Below are positions 31,266-43,900 of a stretch of 64,000 nucleotides of DNA, piece after piece. The DNA lies in the NCBI GenBank assembly GCA_029204225.1, contig CM055092.1:44948087-45012086 (forward strand), read 5' to 3'. The stretch is from Diphasiastrum complanatum (taxonomy: Eukaryota; Streptophyta; Lycopodiopsida; Lycopodiales; Lycopodiaceae). The translations under genes and the position numbers were made by a program. Positions within the stretch are counted from its first letter, which is position 1; each line of letters starts with the position of its first letter. Under the pieces are notes generated by a model. The model was not told the origin of the DNA. It did not search any database and saw nothing but the letters and a program-made list of their open reading frames with translations.

Positions 31266-32167
31266 TTGAACTTCAAAAGCTTGAGGCTACTTCGTAAGCT
31301 CAAGATGGTAACAGGTCTACCTAGTTTGGATGACAAAGAAGAGTCCATTTGCAAGGAGTGCATGCTTGGCAAGTTACACAGGAAGAAGCTTAACAAAGAA
31401 GGAGCAACAAGGGCAAAACGAATGCTTGAGTTGATACACTCTGACTTATGTGGGCCAATGAAGGTAATGTCTATTGGTAAAGCATTTTATTTGCTAACTT
31501 TCATTGATGATTACTCACGAAAGACCTGAATCTACACCGTTAAGAAAATTTTTGACACATTTGGATGCTTTAAAAGCTTCAAAGCATTGGTTGAAAATCA
31601 GTCAGGTGCTAAGATCAAGGTACTCAGGGCAGATCATGGTGGTGAGTATCATTCCACAGATTTTATTGACTTTTGCAAGGAGCATGGCATTAAACATGAG
31701 TTTGCGCAAGTTGATACACCTCAACAAAATGGGGTAGCTGAAAAAAAGAATCGTACCATTGTCGAAGCAGCTAGGGTAATGATGACACGTATGGGAGTTA
31801 TTGATTCTTTATGGGGAGAAGCTGTCAAACTGCTGTGTTCTTACAAAATAGAAGCCCTACAGTTGCAGTACATAATCGCACATCTAAGGAGGCATTCACT
31901 GATAAGAAGCCTAAGATGGATGGGTTGCGAGTATTTGGATGCCGAGTGTATGTTCACATACCTAAGAGCGAGAGAGCCAAAATGCAGGTAAAGGCCTTGA
32001 AGTGCATTTTTACAGGATATGATGAACAAACCAAGGGATATAGATGTTATGATCCAGAGGGGCTACGTGTGCACATAATGATGTCTTATTTGATGAAATC
32101 CATAGATTTGGGGATGAAGAAGAGAATAATGATGAGCTATGCAAGCTTCTCAAAGAAGATGAAATAG
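31266..32167 (+). pseudogene. Copia G integrase remnant
   Basis: Starts inside the HHCC finger (FKSLRLLRKL ... CKECMLGKLHRKKL). Core: LELIHSDLCGP (Asp), KVLRADHGGEYHS (Asp) and TPQQNGVAEKKNRTI (Glu), so the DDE residues are present. Breaks: stop after DDYSRKT (~31529), and a frameshift near 31830 from SLWGEAVK to the frame of KEAFTDKKPKMDGLRVFG. It ends with a degraded linker. Confidence 0.88.
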
Positions 32168-32519
32168 TTCTACCACCACAGGAAGATCATCATGATGATG
32201 ATGAGGGACGTGGTACTCCTCCCACTATAAAGATGAGATGGAGAGTGAGAAACAAATCTATTGGATCGGAAAAGACTGAGGTAGTAGGTGATAAAAGGAA
32301 GGAGCAAGATGCACAATGGGATTCCTAGTCACCTCGTAGCGGATCACCTCAATGTAAGTTACCCAAATAGTATACTAAACTCATGAGTGACAAGGAAGGG
32401 GAAATTGCCGAGCCTAGCAAGGAGGGAGAGTTGGGGCATTCCACATGAGAGAGGAAGGAACCTGACAAGTTTCAGGTAAATCTTGCACTTATGAGTGATA
32501 TTATTTCATCTACTGAACC

Positions 32520-33782
32520 CTCTTGATTTGAGGAGGCCAAAAATCAGGAGATATGGCAAAAAGCAATGCAGGAGGAGATTGATTCCATCAAACACCATGA
32601 CACATGGGAGATAGCGGATCTTCCAAACGACAAAAGACCCATTGGCAAACAATGGGTATACAGGACAAAGTACAATGCCGATGGAACTATTAACACAAAG
32701 CAAGGCTTGTAGTGAAAGGCTATGCGCAAAGTAAGGGCATTGACTACGAAGAGACCTTTGCTCTTGGGGCCAAGTGAAATACACTTCGCATGGTGATTGC
32801 TTTGGCGGCACTATTTGGATGGAATCTACATCAGATGGACGTAAAGTCTGCATTTCTGAATGGTAAACTTGAAGAAGAAGTGTACATGGGGCAACCTAGT
32901 GGCTTTGTGACACATGGCATGGAAGACAAAGTGTGCAAGCTGAAGAAAGCCTTTTACGGATTGAAACAAGCACCATGTGCTTGGTATAGCCACTTTGATG
33001 TGCATCTCCTTTCTAGAGGTTTGATACGCACTTCTTCAGATCTCAATCTTTACTACTTTGCTCGTGACTCTAGTATCACACTGACTGTGCTGCACGTAGA
33101 CGACCTCATAGTCACAGAAAATGATGATGAGTTGATTGGTGCAATCAAGAAAGACTTGTCCTCTAGTTTTGATATGACTGATCTTGGCTTGATGCACTAC
33201 TGTTTGGGAGTGGAAGTATGGCAAGGTTGCAATAACATCACACTAACACTAACAAAGTACGTGAATGAGATTCTGAAGCATTTCAAAATGTGCGACAGCA
33301 AGCCAGTATCCACACATGTGGAGTTGGTATCTAATCAGGATGAGAGTGTACTAGTTGATGCCACTTTATTTAGTCAATTAGTTGGTTCGCTGATTTATCT
33401 CACAACTACTCGTCCTGACATAAGTTATGTTGTAAGTGTTGTAAGTCAATTCATGGCTACTCCTAGAGATATTCATTGGAAAGCAGCGAAGATAATTCTT
33501 TGTTATGTGAAGGGCACGATAACCCATGGATTGTTATATAAGAGGCATCATACTTTACTAGTTTTACAGGGCTTTGTTAATTCAGATTGGGCAAGCTGTA
33601 TTGATGACAGGAGATCTACCACATGTTATATATTTCATGTTGGTAATGGTGTATTTTCTTGGTCAAGTAAGAAACAAGACACAGTTGCTCTTTCTACTAC
33701 AGAAGCAGAATACAAAGCACTATGTTCAGCTATGCATGAAGCATTTTTTAGAGAAAAACACTTTGTAAGAAAGAAAAACTAG
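32520..33782 (+). pseudogene. Copia G reverse transcriptase and RNase H
   Basis: From SIKHHDTWEIADLPNDKRPI onwards it is copia reverse transcriptase. There is a frameshift at ~32700 and a stop at ~32776; from 32790 the frame is open for 330 codons. QMDVKSAFLNG holds the first Asp and LHVDDLIV replaces YVDD. RNase H has GFVNSDWASC and TTEAEYKAL but ends early at VRKKN, losing the last third. The open stretch suggests moderate age. Confidence 0.9.
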
Positions 33783-33796
33783 GGCTTAAGGGAGAG

Positions 33797-34137
33797 TGTT
33801 AGAATAAGTAAGCCCGAGTTTCTCTCACAGTTCATGACTTTCCATGTTCAGCAGTGATTTCGAGTTTTTTATTGTCTTTGTGATAGTATGCATGTGTGCC
33901 AGTTTGACGGTACACGTAGTGTAAGTTGGGACACATGTTTCTGTAACAGGGACCAAACTGTCATGCAGCAGTACCCCACAAAAATTAGACTGTGTATATA
34001 TATCTTTCAGTCTCTTTTGTAAATATAGCCAAAAAGTGTTCTCTTGGGTTGGTTTGTGATCTCTCTTTACTGCTTATCTATTTGATCATAGATTGCTTGC
34101 AAATTAGCTAACTATATTGCCAGTAAGATCCTTGACA
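33797..34137 (+). repeat. 3' LTR of copia G
   Basis: Follows the polypurine tract TTAAGGGAGAG. Starts TGTTAGAATAAGTAAGCC and ends CTTGACA; 341 bp. A TATA-like GTGTATATATATC is near 33990. Confidence 0.85.
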
Positions 34138-34840
34138 AGTACATAGGAGAAACAGTCTTCAGAAAACTCAATATTTTACTCCTGAAAGTAAAGCATTTTC
34201 AGTATCTTCTGGAAACTAACAAAGAGCCTCAGTATCTCAGCATACACAAGAACAAGCAAAACATACAATGTCCATGAACCCACAGAAAAGAGTTAAACAT
34301 GATCACTTCTAACCCATAACAGAGACAATTAGCAGTCTTCTAGAGACTCAAAATTCAAAGGAAGATACAACATTCTACCAAGTGATAGTAGGCTTGAAAA
34401 TCATAGGAAATTCATCCAAAAGAGAACCCATTCTGATGCAGTTAGAAAAATCACTCAAAAGAAAAATGCTAGAAAATTTCTCGAAAAATTGAAAGAAGAT
34501 GCTAGAAAAATTCTAGAAAAATTCTTCAAAACAATCTGCAAAAATCAAAACACATTTTGATTACAAATTGAGTGTCGTGAAAAATTCTCAAAAACACTTT
34601 GAAAATGTCTTAAAAGATTTGTGGGAGAAGTCTAGAAAAATTCTCGAAAAGTTTGAAGAATGATTTTGGAGGAATGCTAGAAAGTTGTAGAAAATTTCAC
34701 GAAAATTTATAGAAAAGATAGGAGAAAAGTCGCGAACAATTTCAGAAAAGATAAAAGAAAACTCGCGATCAATTCCAAAAAAATACTAGAAAAGAATGAG
34801 AAAAAAAAAAATTCTGGTCAAAGATAATATTTTCTTAGTC
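34138..34840. other. A-rich stretch with degenerate AGAAAAATTCT repeats
   Basis: No gene. From ~34440 the words AGAAAAATTCT, TCTCGAAAA and CTAGAAAA recur many times. It may be the 3' region or LTR of gypsy H, which lies next to it on the minus strand. Confidence 0.4.
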
Positions 34841-35660
34841 TAGACCCATTAATTCGTGTCGGTAACAGTTCACCTTCAAGTGATTGGAGTTGTACAGAAC
34901 CATTCTCAAACACCTCTATAACTTTATAAGGTCCAAGCCATCTCATATGAAGTTTTGATGTCGACTACCATAGATCAGCGCAAAGTTATCAGCTTTAAGA
35001 TCACATTTCCTGATACAACTATTATACTTTTTCTTTCGTTGTTCCTAAATTTCCTCCGTTAATTTTTGTGAATTCGCACGAGCTTCAGATAGTTTTTCAA
35101 TAGTGGTCAACCTTTTGTTAATACATTCTGCATCTGTTCGTTGAGCTTGAATACGAAAAGTTGTCACCTCAAATTCAACCAGAAAACTGATGGTAATTTC
35201 TGATCCCAATCAGTCGCATGTGCAATAGTAATCTTGTTCAGGATCTTACATAGTATTCCATTAACTCTCTTAGTCAACCCGTTTGCTTTTGGATTATAAG
35301 GTGTAGTTTTTTTGTGTTTAATCAAAAAATATGTTGTCAGTAGCCGTATAGTATCATTTAGAAAATGTATACCACAGTCACTTACTAGTTCAAGAGGACA
35401 ACCATATCTTGTGATTATAAATTTGAATAAGACGCCACGACAATTTTCACATCGTTTCGTTTCGTCGCTTCTGCTTCAACATTCTTTGTAGCATAATCTG
35501 TTGCAACAAGAATATAACGACATTTAGTATGCCGAGTCACAGGTTTGATTGGACCGACAAAGTCAATCCCCCAGTTCTCAAATGGTGCAAGAGGCAGGAT
35601 TGGTATCAACGACCAATTCATTGCTTTGTTAGCTTACCAAATATTTGGCATGGATCACAC
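34841..35660 (-). pseudogene. Gypsy H integrase remnant
   Basis: Minus strand. The C-terminal block WLGPYKVIEVFENGSVQLQ near 34.9 kb is typical of gypsy integrase, with an AQRTDAECINKRLTTIEKL-like helical stretch before it. The core start [10 protein letters not shown] lies at ~35.57 kb, followed by [18 protein letters not shown]. The region with the second Asp and Glu is degraded, with many stops. Confidence 0.8.
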
Positions 35661-36104
35661 AAACGAATAAAATTTGATACATCCTTGAAGTTGGCCACCA
35701 GTATTTGGCAATCAATATTTTATTAACAGTATTCTTTAAAGCAAAGTGTCCGCCAGCATCTTCTGAATGTAAGGCTTGAACAACTTTTTTAATATCTGTT
35801 GTTTCAAGACATCTTCTTAGTTGATGATCAGCACCAAGCTTGTACTAGACATTGTTAATAATCGTATAAGTTGCTACCTTATATTGAAAAACTGTCTTTT
35901 TCTCCAAAACATAACCATCCAGATATATCTGATCCTTGAGATAAATAATGATATCAAAATATAACGAATTTGTAGATGTAATTTCAAATAGATTTTCGTT
36001 TGAAAAATCATCATTAATTGGTTTTTCAGTTTTTCCCGTGCTGAGTCGCGTTAGATAGTCAACATTCGTATGATATTCTCCTTGGCGAAGTTCTACTTGA
36101 TAAG

Positions 36105-37260
36105 TGTATTCCTATAGAAGTAGAACCCATCGAGCAATTTGTCTTGATAAATCTGGTTTATTCACAAGATACTTTAGAGCATAGTGATCAACATAAAAAA
36201 TGAAAGCATATCCCAGCAAATAATGTCGAAATTTCTTAACAATGAAAATCATTCCAAGTGCTTCCGTTTCTGTAGTCAAATAATTCTTCTCCAAGGCACT
36301 GAGCCCACATAGTATATAGGATGGTCTTTCTTCTAATCATCCTTCTGACTCAGACAAATGCCAATAGCAAATGCAGCAACATCAACATAACTATGAAATA
36401 AAATAGCCCAGTTGGGTGATCTCAGAATAGGAGCATTGATCAATCTTTTCTTAAGTTCTTCGAATGCTTTCTGCTGTTCATTTGTCCACAGGTATTCCAC
36501 TTGTTTCTTGAGTAGATGCATAAGAGAAACAACAATAGAAGTATTATTTTGGATAAATCTCTGATAATAGCCAACATGTCCTAAGAAAGCTCTTAGTTCA
36601 CGTAGATTGGTTGGTATCTGGAGGTCCTTTATAAGCTCAACTTTATCTTTATCGACTTCTATACCTCTGTTTGATATTCAGTGTCCAAGTAAAATTCCTT
36701 CTTTCATACCGAAACATTTCTCTAGATGAAGGAATAAACAAGTACCTTGACACCGTTGCAATGTAAGTTTTAGCTTCTGAAGATGTGTCTTTATATCACT
36801 ATATACACAGAAATCATCAATAAAGATTTCAAGAAAAGTTCTTAGGAAGGCAGCGAAAATTAACATCATAATTCGCTGAAAAGTCAGTGGTGCGTTATAA
36901 AGACCAAAGAGCATTTTGTTGTGGGCCTAAGAGCCCAATCCATAGTGAATGTGGTCTTTGAACGATCCTCCTTTCTCACCCCAACCTGATTATATCCAGA
37001 GAAATCGTCACAGAAACTATAACGCTCTTGACCAGCAACCTAATCTAAGATAGAATCAATGAAGGGCAGAGGATGATGATCCTTCCTTGTGGCAGCTTTA
37101 AGTTTGCAAAAATCCTGGCATATTCGTATTTTGTCAGTATTCTTCTTTGGAACTACAACAATGGGTAAAACCCATTCACTGCTTAAGATGGGATAGATAA
37201 TACCTGTTTTAGGGTGCTTGTTGAGTTCGTCCTTAATCATGAGAGAGTACTTTAGATTGA
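36105..37260 (-). pseudogene. Gypsy H reverse transcriptase and RNase H remnant
   Basis: Blocks from right to left on the minus strand: SSEWVLPIVVVPKKNTDKIR and CQDFCKLKAATRKDHHPLPF (37.04-37.24 kb), DGFSGYNQVGVRKEDRSKTT (36.95 kb), FGLYNAPLTFQRIMM and FIDDFCVYSD (the active-site box, 36.8 kb), the RNase H-side block WTNEQQKAFEELKKRL (36.45 kb), and LTTETEALGMIFIVKKFRHY (36.2 kb). Frames change several times, so it is dead, but the order is complete. Confidence 0.88.
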
Positions 37261-37267
37261 GACGATA

Positions 37268-38045
37268 CTATCTCTGTCGAATAGGTACAACATCTTCTTT
37301 AAGATCAATGCGGTGCTCTCCAAATTCTGTAGGTATACATTTCAAATCATCAAACGACCAGACAAAAACATCTTGATACTCCTTCAATAATTCAGTAAAT
37401 TCCGCTGATTCCGATTCTCCAGCAGACTTTGAAACATGCACAAATCTGCCAAGTGCAAGTTCAATTAGTTCAGTAGAATATGGTAGAATGATACCTTCTG
37501 TCATACTGGCCTTGGTATGGCCATGAATTTCGTGCATGGTCGACTCCATAGATATATTCTTGTCTTCAGCCTGGTTCTTGTTACAAATTTGTGTTCAGAT
37601 TCGTCACTTGAATCATCATCAGACTCTTTAGAGTTCGTGTCTGCAATTTTAATTTCTTCATTCAAAACATCTGCTTCAACGTTGCAGACATCAAAAAATT
37701 CTTCTTCGTCAGTATTCTCATAGCACTTGAAATATTGCACTTTGATGTCAAATGCATTGGAAAAAATATTTAAGGCATAAGAAGAATCTTCTGAGGCAAA
37801 ACTGGTATCAGACAAAGGAGTTTCACCTTCATATTTGTCACGACTCCAGGTGATTATTTGCTCTGCTGGCTTACCTCGATTATTGGTCTCACTAGTCTGA
37901 AATCTCAACTCTCTGGATTTCCAATGAACACTTGCGTTTGATTGATAAAGCTAGGGCCGTCCAATTAGCACAGAATAAGATGACAAACCAAGTGGTTTGA
38001 TAGCTATAAAATTCATTGTGAAAGGCTTGGCTTGATTGTAAAGCT
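37268..38045 (-). pseudogene. Gypsy H protease end and protease-RT linker
   Basis: The frame near 37.95-38.0 kb reads LGLSSYSVLIGRP, the conserved end of the gypsy protease. Downstream are an acidic linker (37.5-37.9 kb) and ELLKEYQDVFVWSFDDL (37.4 kb), the usual lead-in to reverse transcriptase. Gag and the protease active site are missing because another gypsy integrase is joined at ~38045. Confidence 0.75.
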
Positions 38046-39165
38046 TCCTACTTGATGATGCAGGGTGAATGGGTCCCATGAAATCTATTCCCCATTTTTC
38101 AAATGGTAGCATCACTTGTATTGGCACTAAAGAACGTGTTCGACTGGCATGTGGATCGATCCTTTGACAAATATCACAGTTACGCGCATATAAATGAGCA
38201 TCACGAAAAATAGTAGGCCACCAGTACCCCACCCTAAGTATTTTTTGTGCTGTCAATTATCCTGCGAAATGGCCTCCACATGTTGAATCATGACATTCTT
38301 CTAAAACAAAGCCGACCTCTCTTGGTGTAATACATTGTCTATACAATCCTTCTATACCTCATCTGTACAGGACACCTCCTATTAATGAGAATCTCATGGC
38401 TTGTAAGCGTTGTTTTCTCTTTTCTTGATGAGACATGCATTCTGGTACTATAAGTGTCGAAAGATAGGTGGCTATATTGGTGTACCATTCAGGTATCATA
38501 GTTGTGTCTATTCTCATCAAGTCTTTCACTTGGTCACATCTCCCAATCACTATCTTCAGTTTTTATGTTGTCTAACTCGCAAATGCAATTGTTTAACCCT
38601 TGTAGCCGTGGTGGTTTACTTTCGAGTTTGTAGCCAAATCCCTGTAAAGTAAGAATCCACTGTATCAGTCGATCTGGTGGTTCCAACTTGTTCATCATCA
38701 TGGTCACAACCTCGCTTTTGGTGTAGAATGTTACCTTTCTATGCAGCAAATAATGTCTAAATTTTGTAGCGGCATAGGCTATTCCTAAGCATATTCTTTT
38801 AGCTTTTGAATAGTTTAGTTTGGCAGCTTTCAATTTTCTCCTTGTGAATATTATGGGGTGACAAACTTTATCCTACACTTGAAATAAACAATTGTTGATG
38901 CAAGTAATCATGGTGCTATTGAACACGTGAAATGGTCTATCGTACATGGGTGGTTTCAAGATTGGTACCTCAGCCAGTGCTTTTTTAAATCGTTAAATGC
39001 TTGTTCACATTCACTAGTCCATTCCCACTTTGTATCTTCTCAAAGCAAACTAGTCATGGTGTAGATACGTGATGCATACGCCATCACATATCGTTTGTAG
39101 TAACCAAAGGAGCCTAGGAATGACTGCAATTGTTCCACTTTGGTGGGTGTCATTATAGCTAACAA
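38046..39165 (-). pseudogene. Gypsy I fragment: RT end, RNase H, integrase start
   Basis: Minus strand, right to left: VEQLQSFLGSFGYYKRYV (reverse transcriptase end, ~39.1 kb), LNYSKAKRICLGIAYAATKF (RNase H, 38.8 kb), a stop-rich stretch, GGHFAG ... NCDICQRIDPHASRT (integrase zinc finger, 38.2 kb) and FEKWGIDFMGPIHP (first integrase Asp). It then fuses in frame to the protease of H at ~38045. It is a different family from H: both have an RNase H and an integrase start of their own. Confidence 0.82.
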
Positions 39166-39199
39166 CATTCACAACTAGAAAACTCTTTGTTTATCCATG

Positions 39200-39560
39200 T
39201 AGAATATCCACGCGAGACCTGACACTTAGTCGATTTTCCAAAATTTTGTTTGCGTGGAGCATCCACGTGTGGATTATCCACGTCAAAAAAATTTTGAACA
39301 CGTCTCAGGCCAGTCTATCGGTGTTTTTCTGACACGGCGCCGAAAAATTTATGCACGTGGATAATCCACGCAAAATTTAATTTTGAAATTCCGACAACTG
39401 TTTGGGAGGGAAGGTTGGCGGCGCCAGAAAACAGTTTTGGCATGGACAGTCCATGCGTGGATGATCCACGAGAATTTCAGTTTGTTCATCGGATGAGACT
39501 GGAAATTAAAGATATCCATGCGTGGATATCTTCTGCGTGGATTATCCATGCATTTCTTTG
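39200..39560. repeat. Cluster of GTGGA..TCCAC palindromes
   Basis: Repeated perfect or near-perfect palindromes: CGTGGAGCATCCACG and GTGGATTATCCAC (39253-39282), GTGGATAATCCAC (39357-39369), ATGGACAGTCCAT and GTGGATGATCCAC (39442-39470), GATATCCATGCGTGGATATC (39511-39530) and GTGGATTATCCAT (39538-39550). The spacer DNA is GC-richer than the flanks. The same motif set occurs at 51586-51660. It could be sub-terminal repeats of a DNA transposon. Confidence 0.6.
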
Positions 39561-40272
39561 TTTTTTAGTTTTTTGCATGTTGATAATGACATGAAATTAG
39601 CTAAATAAATATATTTCTAAAGTGAATTATATTATGATTAGGCTATATTTTTTTTTTTCTAAAGTGAATTATATTATGATGAGGTTTTCTTTTTTTTTTT
39701 GCATGTTCATATGAAATGGAATTAGTTAAATAAATATTTTTCTAAAGTAAATTATATCATGGTGTTCCTAGATGATTGGGATTTTTTATGAGGGCGGCCA
39801 CCTACTTTTATAAGACAGTTGACTCGAGCTACCAAGAGGTTAATTATGCATGATCTAAGGCTTTGAGAGCCAGGTGTTTAGGGTCTACCCTAATGTCACT
39901 CTACCTAATCTTATATCTGAGATCATTTGATATGGATTGAGAGCTCATTTTGTACATACTTCAAGAGATTATCAAGAGACAGTGATTTTGGCAAGTTTTC
40001 TCTTTAATGAGGAATTGATGAATGATGAATGTGATATTTTTTGTGTCTAATGAATAGATCTGAATCTGAACAAAGTATTATACTTTCCACGTGTGTGACA
40101 GGATGTGAAGATCAATTATTTTTAGTTTTATTGTGGTGTTCAAAATCCTTTGCCAATTAGATGCAAAATAGGTTGAATTATGTGCTAGTTTTCTATCTAT
40201 TAGATATAAGTGAAATCTTTGATGTTTTTTCAAGGTTTTAGTATCCAAATGAGGTTCATAACCTTTGATTTT
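39561..40272. repeat. AT-rich stretch with nested duplication
   Basis: TTCTAAAGTGAATTATATTATGAT occurs at ~39615, ~39657 and, degraded, ~39731; GCATGTT plus TAGCTAAATAAATAT flank them. No gene to 40272. Confidence 0.5.
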
Positions 40273-40665
40273 AACATGGTATCAGAACCCAAATGCAACC
40301 ATCAAGACTCAAATACAAGGGAGAGAGAAGCAATTACAAGTTGATGATTGTTTAATTTTTATTGCCCTTATTACTACCTTAAGTTTGATGATGTTCATTC
40401 AAGTGTGAATGAAACTGTAGCAACAAAAGAGTGATTTGATGTAATGAAAAGTGAGGTGAGTACATGATGCATTGTTTGAGATACTTGTAAAATTATTGAT
40501 CCTCCATCAAAGATACAAAATGTTATTGTTTGCAAATGGGTCTTTAAGATCAAGCTTAATCAAGATGGTAGTGTATAAAGCAAGACTAGTGGACAAGGAA
40601 TATGCTCAATTCAAGGGGATTGACTATGATGAAACACTTGATTTTGTCATAGTTTGTGGTGGTGA
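40273..40665 (+). pseudogene. Copia scrap: LTR end, primer site, then RT fragment
   Basis: TTTTAACA|TGGTATCAGAACCC (junction at 40283/40284) is an LTR end followed by a tRNA-Met type primer site. Only ~200 bases later the frame gives VCKWVFKIKLNQDGSV, a one-base shift, then KARLVDKEYAQFKGIDYDET, the start of copia reverse transcriptase. Gag, protease and integrase are deleted. No LTR partner is visible. Confidence 0.6.
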
Positions 40666-40915
40666 TTTCATTAACTCACATGCTTTTAGTGATTTACTGC
40701 CTTTGCAGCATTTGTTAAAAAATGAGAATTTTCTTGGAACATGAAGTCGTACATCTACCTTCACTGACATTATCTCCAAAAAAATGGGATTGAAGTCAAA
40801 CTATGTATATTCTTTTCACTTACTTGACCATAAATGAGACTCTATTCTGGCTAAATAACAATCATTTGAAAGCATTACAAGAATCAATTTCATTCAGAAT
40901 TGCAATAATCAGTTT
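40666..40915. other. No gene; short repeats
   Basis: ATTCAGAATTRCAAGAATCA-like words occur two or three times just left of the CACTA gene end. No CACTA terminal motif is found. Confidence 0.35.
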
Positions 40916-43900
40916 TTATTCAGAATTACAAGAATCAATTTTGTCAGCGACAACATCTTGCAATTCATCTCCTCTTAGATGATTTTCATCATCACTCTTA
41001 CTTTCAAAAATTATTTCATCATCTTGACTATTAGAATTTCTATTTTCAACATCTATGGAAGTGGGTGCTTCAAGTATGGTTTGACGATTTATTACATCTC
41101 TAGGTAGCTCAATCTCATAGTTAAAATGAAGGTTTTCCATTTCATTTCCAACATTTGTGCCCTCAAATACTCGTCGTGAACGTGGTTCAACTTGAGCTAC
41201 AAACCACCATATCTTGTTTAGTCGATCTGGTTGAAAAAACACCTGCAAAATTCACTATTTTAGAACATATCGAAAACTCAAATACTGAAGTCACTTGCAA
41301 TAAAATGAAAAACATTATAGCATAGCATGTGCACCTACTCACAGTGACGAGGCAACACCAATGTGTCAAAGGACTCCATGCTCAATGTTTTTGATGAATC
41401 AATCGCAAAAAATCCACTTGGATCCGATTTTACGGTTGCATTTGGCCCTCTACAAACTACCTTGAACCATTTCACATCAAATTAAAAATAGTGTCCACTT
41501 TCACCAAATGACACATCATAAATATTTTGTATACTTCCTACGTATTCTATATCTCCTGAGATGGGATTCCGATCTCGTGCACTGCTTTGACTTTCTTGTT
41601 GGAAAGATGCTATTACACCACAATCGTGTGTGCGTCTCTTGTTATCAATCCTTTCAACACGAAAGTGGAAACCAAAAGCCCATATAGCATTATACATTTT
41701 GCACTGCCACATGACAAACATGAATCTCATAAATAATCATTGTGAATGAACATGGTGTTTCAAAATGATTAAACAAATATTGTTATAAACAAGAATGTTC
41801 TAATAATAAAGTATCTAAAGAATAATACCTTCCATTCACATCCTCTTGCAAAGTCCTATTCTGCGTTTGATATTTTTTGTCTCTCTTTTGTTGCTTTTTG
41901 TAGTGTGTCATGCATCCACTCTATAGTGCATTGCTTGGGCAATGGCTCAAGATTATGTGAACTTGAGGCCATGTGTCTACCTCTATTCTGTCGTTGGCAC
42001 TTTCTAGACAAGGCCCTCTCTTTTTTTTCTTCTAAATATAGGTCTAACCATTTATCCATAACTCCACAATTATAAAGCATGAATGTAAAATTTTTTCTTG
42101 TTGGAAGGGTGCCAACCTATGGACCTTTCCCATACCTTGAGGTTTTTCACTAGTTACCTCTTCGGCTTCCTCATCATGCCACAATAGTGGAGCAGATGGA
42201 TGTAGTTGGTGCAAAATTTCAGTAACATAAAAGAGAGATTCATGTACTAACCATCCCTCTGACATGCTACCTTCAGGCCTGTCTTTTGACGCACAAAATC
42301 TTTTAAGATTTTCTTGTACCTTTCTATAAAGAACATCCACCTAAAAAGTCACAAATGGTTAAAAATAAGTGTTTTATTTAATGAGTTCATGTATCAATTG
42401 ATTTAGTTTAAATACACATGCAAAAGATAATTTATGCACTTATACCTAGTGTGCACTGGACCAACAATAGAAACTTCTTCAACCAAGTGCACCAATAAAT
42501 GCACTTGTGAGTCCATGATGGAAGTCAAAAAATATCTCTCAAACATTCACACAATCTCCACCATATCCTCATGTCTCTTGCAAAGATCCAGCTCACGGAT
42601 TTCTTTTGAACACATCCATCTGCAACATATTCAATCCATTTTATGTCTATTTGAATTTTCAATCAATAAATACTAAATAGAAAAATGCACCAAGTACATG
42701 TAAATACCTGACAATGATTGATAGTTTGTATATGGTCTCACAAATATCTTTTGACAAGCACCCACGAATTGACAATGGATAGATGAATTGAATCATCTTT
42801 AGCCAATCATAAGATTTGAGACCTTGCAACTTTCCATCCACTGTGAATGATGACCGTAGAGAATGGGCAAAACCAGTTGGTGTTCTAATGTCATGAATAA
42901 TGGAGCGCACATGGTTAAGCTCCTCCTTAGTGAATGTCCAAGGTACTTTTGGAGCATGATCTTCACCATCCTTTATCCAATATTCTTTTTTGGTGTTTGA
43001 TTCTTTTAGATCGTGCCTTGCAGCAATGGTATCTTTTTCACCAATCAAGTGTTTCCAAATAGATTCACCCACATTTTTAAATATGTGCATGAGATCAAGT
43101 AGGTGATTAATCAAAAGGTTATTCCAATATTCCAAACGATGAAATATATATAATCTTTTCATACCATCAACTGGCTTTGCTTGAGATTCCTCCCATAGTA
43201 TTCGCCAATCTTTCACGAACATTCTCTTTGGAGGCATCTCTCTCTCAACTCTTCCTCCAAAATCTCTTCTATAAGTGTCTCTGAATGGATGGCCTTCATG
43301 CAAGTATTTACGATGATTTTCATAAACCACTTTTGTGAGACTAAAAGAGTATCTTCCCACAAGATTTGGCCCGCACAAAAAACAAGCATTTTTTCCAGCC
43401 ATTTGAAAGTCTGCCCAACAAATGGTACTATCAATCACTATTAAAAAAAGTATATGTCAAAGAATAATTATAGCCATTGTAGTATATCATGTAAATGTCA
43501 AGAATTACTAGTTGTATGTAACTGTAAACAAACTCCTATGTACACAAGATAGACATTGTTTGAATGATTACCTGAGCATTCACCTAATCCTGGATAGTCA
43601 TGCATTGTCCACATGACAATGGCACGCAGTGTAAACTCCCTCTCATGTAAGGGGCGTGAAATGTCATATGCTTTTATCCCCTTCCACAAATCTTCCAACT
43701 TGTCAATAAGCGGCTCAAGATACACATCCATGTTCTTAACCTTGCGTTGGCTAGGAATTAAAAGTGCCAACATAATGTGTCCCTTTTTTGTACTCAACCA
43801 AGGAGAAATATTATAATTTGCCAAGCAAACAGGCCAAATGGACCACGTAGTTGCTCGTACACCAAAAGAGTTCACACCATCTATTGCAAGACCAAATCTC

